In this document: piece after piece, positions 35,484 to 35,972 of the stretch | Numbering within the stretch: position 1 is the first letter of the stretch | Layout of the letters: each line of letters begins with the position of its first letter | NCBI GenBank assembly: GCA_937924805.1 | Contig: CALDTZ010000097.1 | Location: 1 to 35,972, forward strand | DNA: 35,972 nt | Reading direction: 5' to 3' | From: an uncultured Saprospiraceae bacterium | GTDB lineage: Bacteria; Bacteroidota; Bacteroidia; Chitinophagales; Saprospiraceae | Position numbers and translations under genes: made by a program | Notes under the pieces: model-generated | What the model saw: the letters and a program-made list of their open reading frames with translations, nothing else | Database searches by the model: none | Told to the model about the DNA's origin: nothing

Positions 35484-35972
35484 TTATTCAATATTTCCAC
35501 CAACCGACAACCCACTGGGCACACCTGAAGGAATCGATCGATCAAAATCCTCATCAGTCAATGTATTTAAAAAGGCTATAATTTCATTTATATCGCCATT
35601 GTTCATGTTTAAATCTCTGGCTTCTTGATCAATGTCATTATCATTAACATTCGGATTTTGCGAATCTCCATTCCCTCGTGAAATATCTCTATAAAACTGC
35701 AACACCTCTCTCAGATTATCAAACGATCCATTATGCATATATGGTGCTGTAAGAGTAATATTTCGCAACGATGGTGTCCTAAATTCAAAATCCCCATTCG
35801 CACCATTATCAATCACCAACGGATGATTAGGAACACTCAAGGTATGTAATTCAAAATCGGATAACATCGGTCCACTATGACAATCTGCACACCCTACATT
35901 CATAAATGTATTCATCCCTTGAATCTCCTGTTCACTTAGTGCATTTACATCCCCTCTCATATACTCATCAAA
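35484..35972 (-). CDS. Di-heme cytochrome c peroxidase/MauG family, C-terminal part only
   Basis: The frame is open to the right edge (FDEY before the first ATG at 35960), so the gene starts outside the window and only the last 162 or so residues are here. They contain a haem c site CADCH, with distal features TPSLRNITLTAPYMHNGSF typical of the second haem domain of bacterial cytochrome c peroxidases and MauG. The LSEQEIQGMNTF lead-in to the haem site is also standard. It should act in the periplasm, reducing peroxide or oxidising a protein partner. It converges with the secreted-protein gene, 34 bp apart. Confidence 0.9.
   Translation of the reverse strand, partial: FDEYMRGDVNALSEQEIQGMNTFMNVGCADCHSGPMLSDFELHTLSVPNHPLVIDNGANGDFEFRTPSLRNITLTAPYMHNGSFDNLREVLQFYRDISRGNGDSQNPNVNDNDIDQEARDLNMNNGDINEIIAFLNTLTDEDFDRSIPSGVPSGLSVGGNIE

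Overview
The window is AT-rich chromosomal DNA of a member of the Bacteroidota. Several signs point there: a C-terminal Por/type IX secretion (T9SS) sorting domain, the TAnnTTTG promoter element with an upstream TTG about 20 bp away, a fused SIS-domain phosphoglucose/phosphomannose isomerase, the alternative GlmU-like protein, a DUF6702-like protein, a GIN/DUF2807-like protein and a tsaE-alanine dehydrogenase pair. The gene mix suggests a marine or otherwise aerobic free-living lineage, possibly Saprospiria; that placement is inference. I see no rRNA, tRNA, CRISPR array, insertion sequence or phage genes.

Region 1 (1-5057, all minus strand) is the most unusual part. In transcription order it encodes a lipoprotein with two carboxypeptidase-regulatory-like modules, an ECF sigma factor, a protein with a short cytosolic tail, one inner-membrane helix, a long linker and a beta-barrel-like C-terminus, and a secreted, very acidic, six-cysteine repeat protein that runs off the left edge. 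The first three genes are packed 2 nt apart. I read it as a candidate cell-envelope signalling cassette with a surface repeat protein as possible output.

Region 2 (5150-17063) is mostly housekeeping: SIS isomerase and an SH3 membrane protein (minus); YraN, ribosomal protein L31 type B, GlmU-like, spermidine-synthase-like and TPR membrane proteins (plus); DUF6702-yidD-hemB, ahcY and gyrB (minus); tsaE and alanine dehydrogenase (plus).

Region 3 (17152-24551, minus) holds a complete nqrABCDEF operon for the Na+-translocating NADH:quinone reductase, ended by an intrinsic terminator and followed by an alpha/beta hydrolase and a small membrane protein. NqrA carries an N-terminal membrane helix not expected in this normally soluble subunit.

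Region 4 (24910-30249) has a GIN-domain secreted protein, a 7TM-AraC regulator, a T9SS-exported protein and a nucleoid-associated NdpA-type protein.

Region 5 (30478-31200) is a tandem pair of nearly identical cold-shock genes. They share a structured 55-nt leader, and their terminators carry a compensatory base-pair change.

Region 6 (31339-35972) contains two unrecognised membrane or secreted proteins, a fatty acid desaturase, a VanZ-like protein, a secreted protein with a binding-module-like C-terminus and the C-terminal part of a di-heme cytochrome c peroxidase cut by the right edge.
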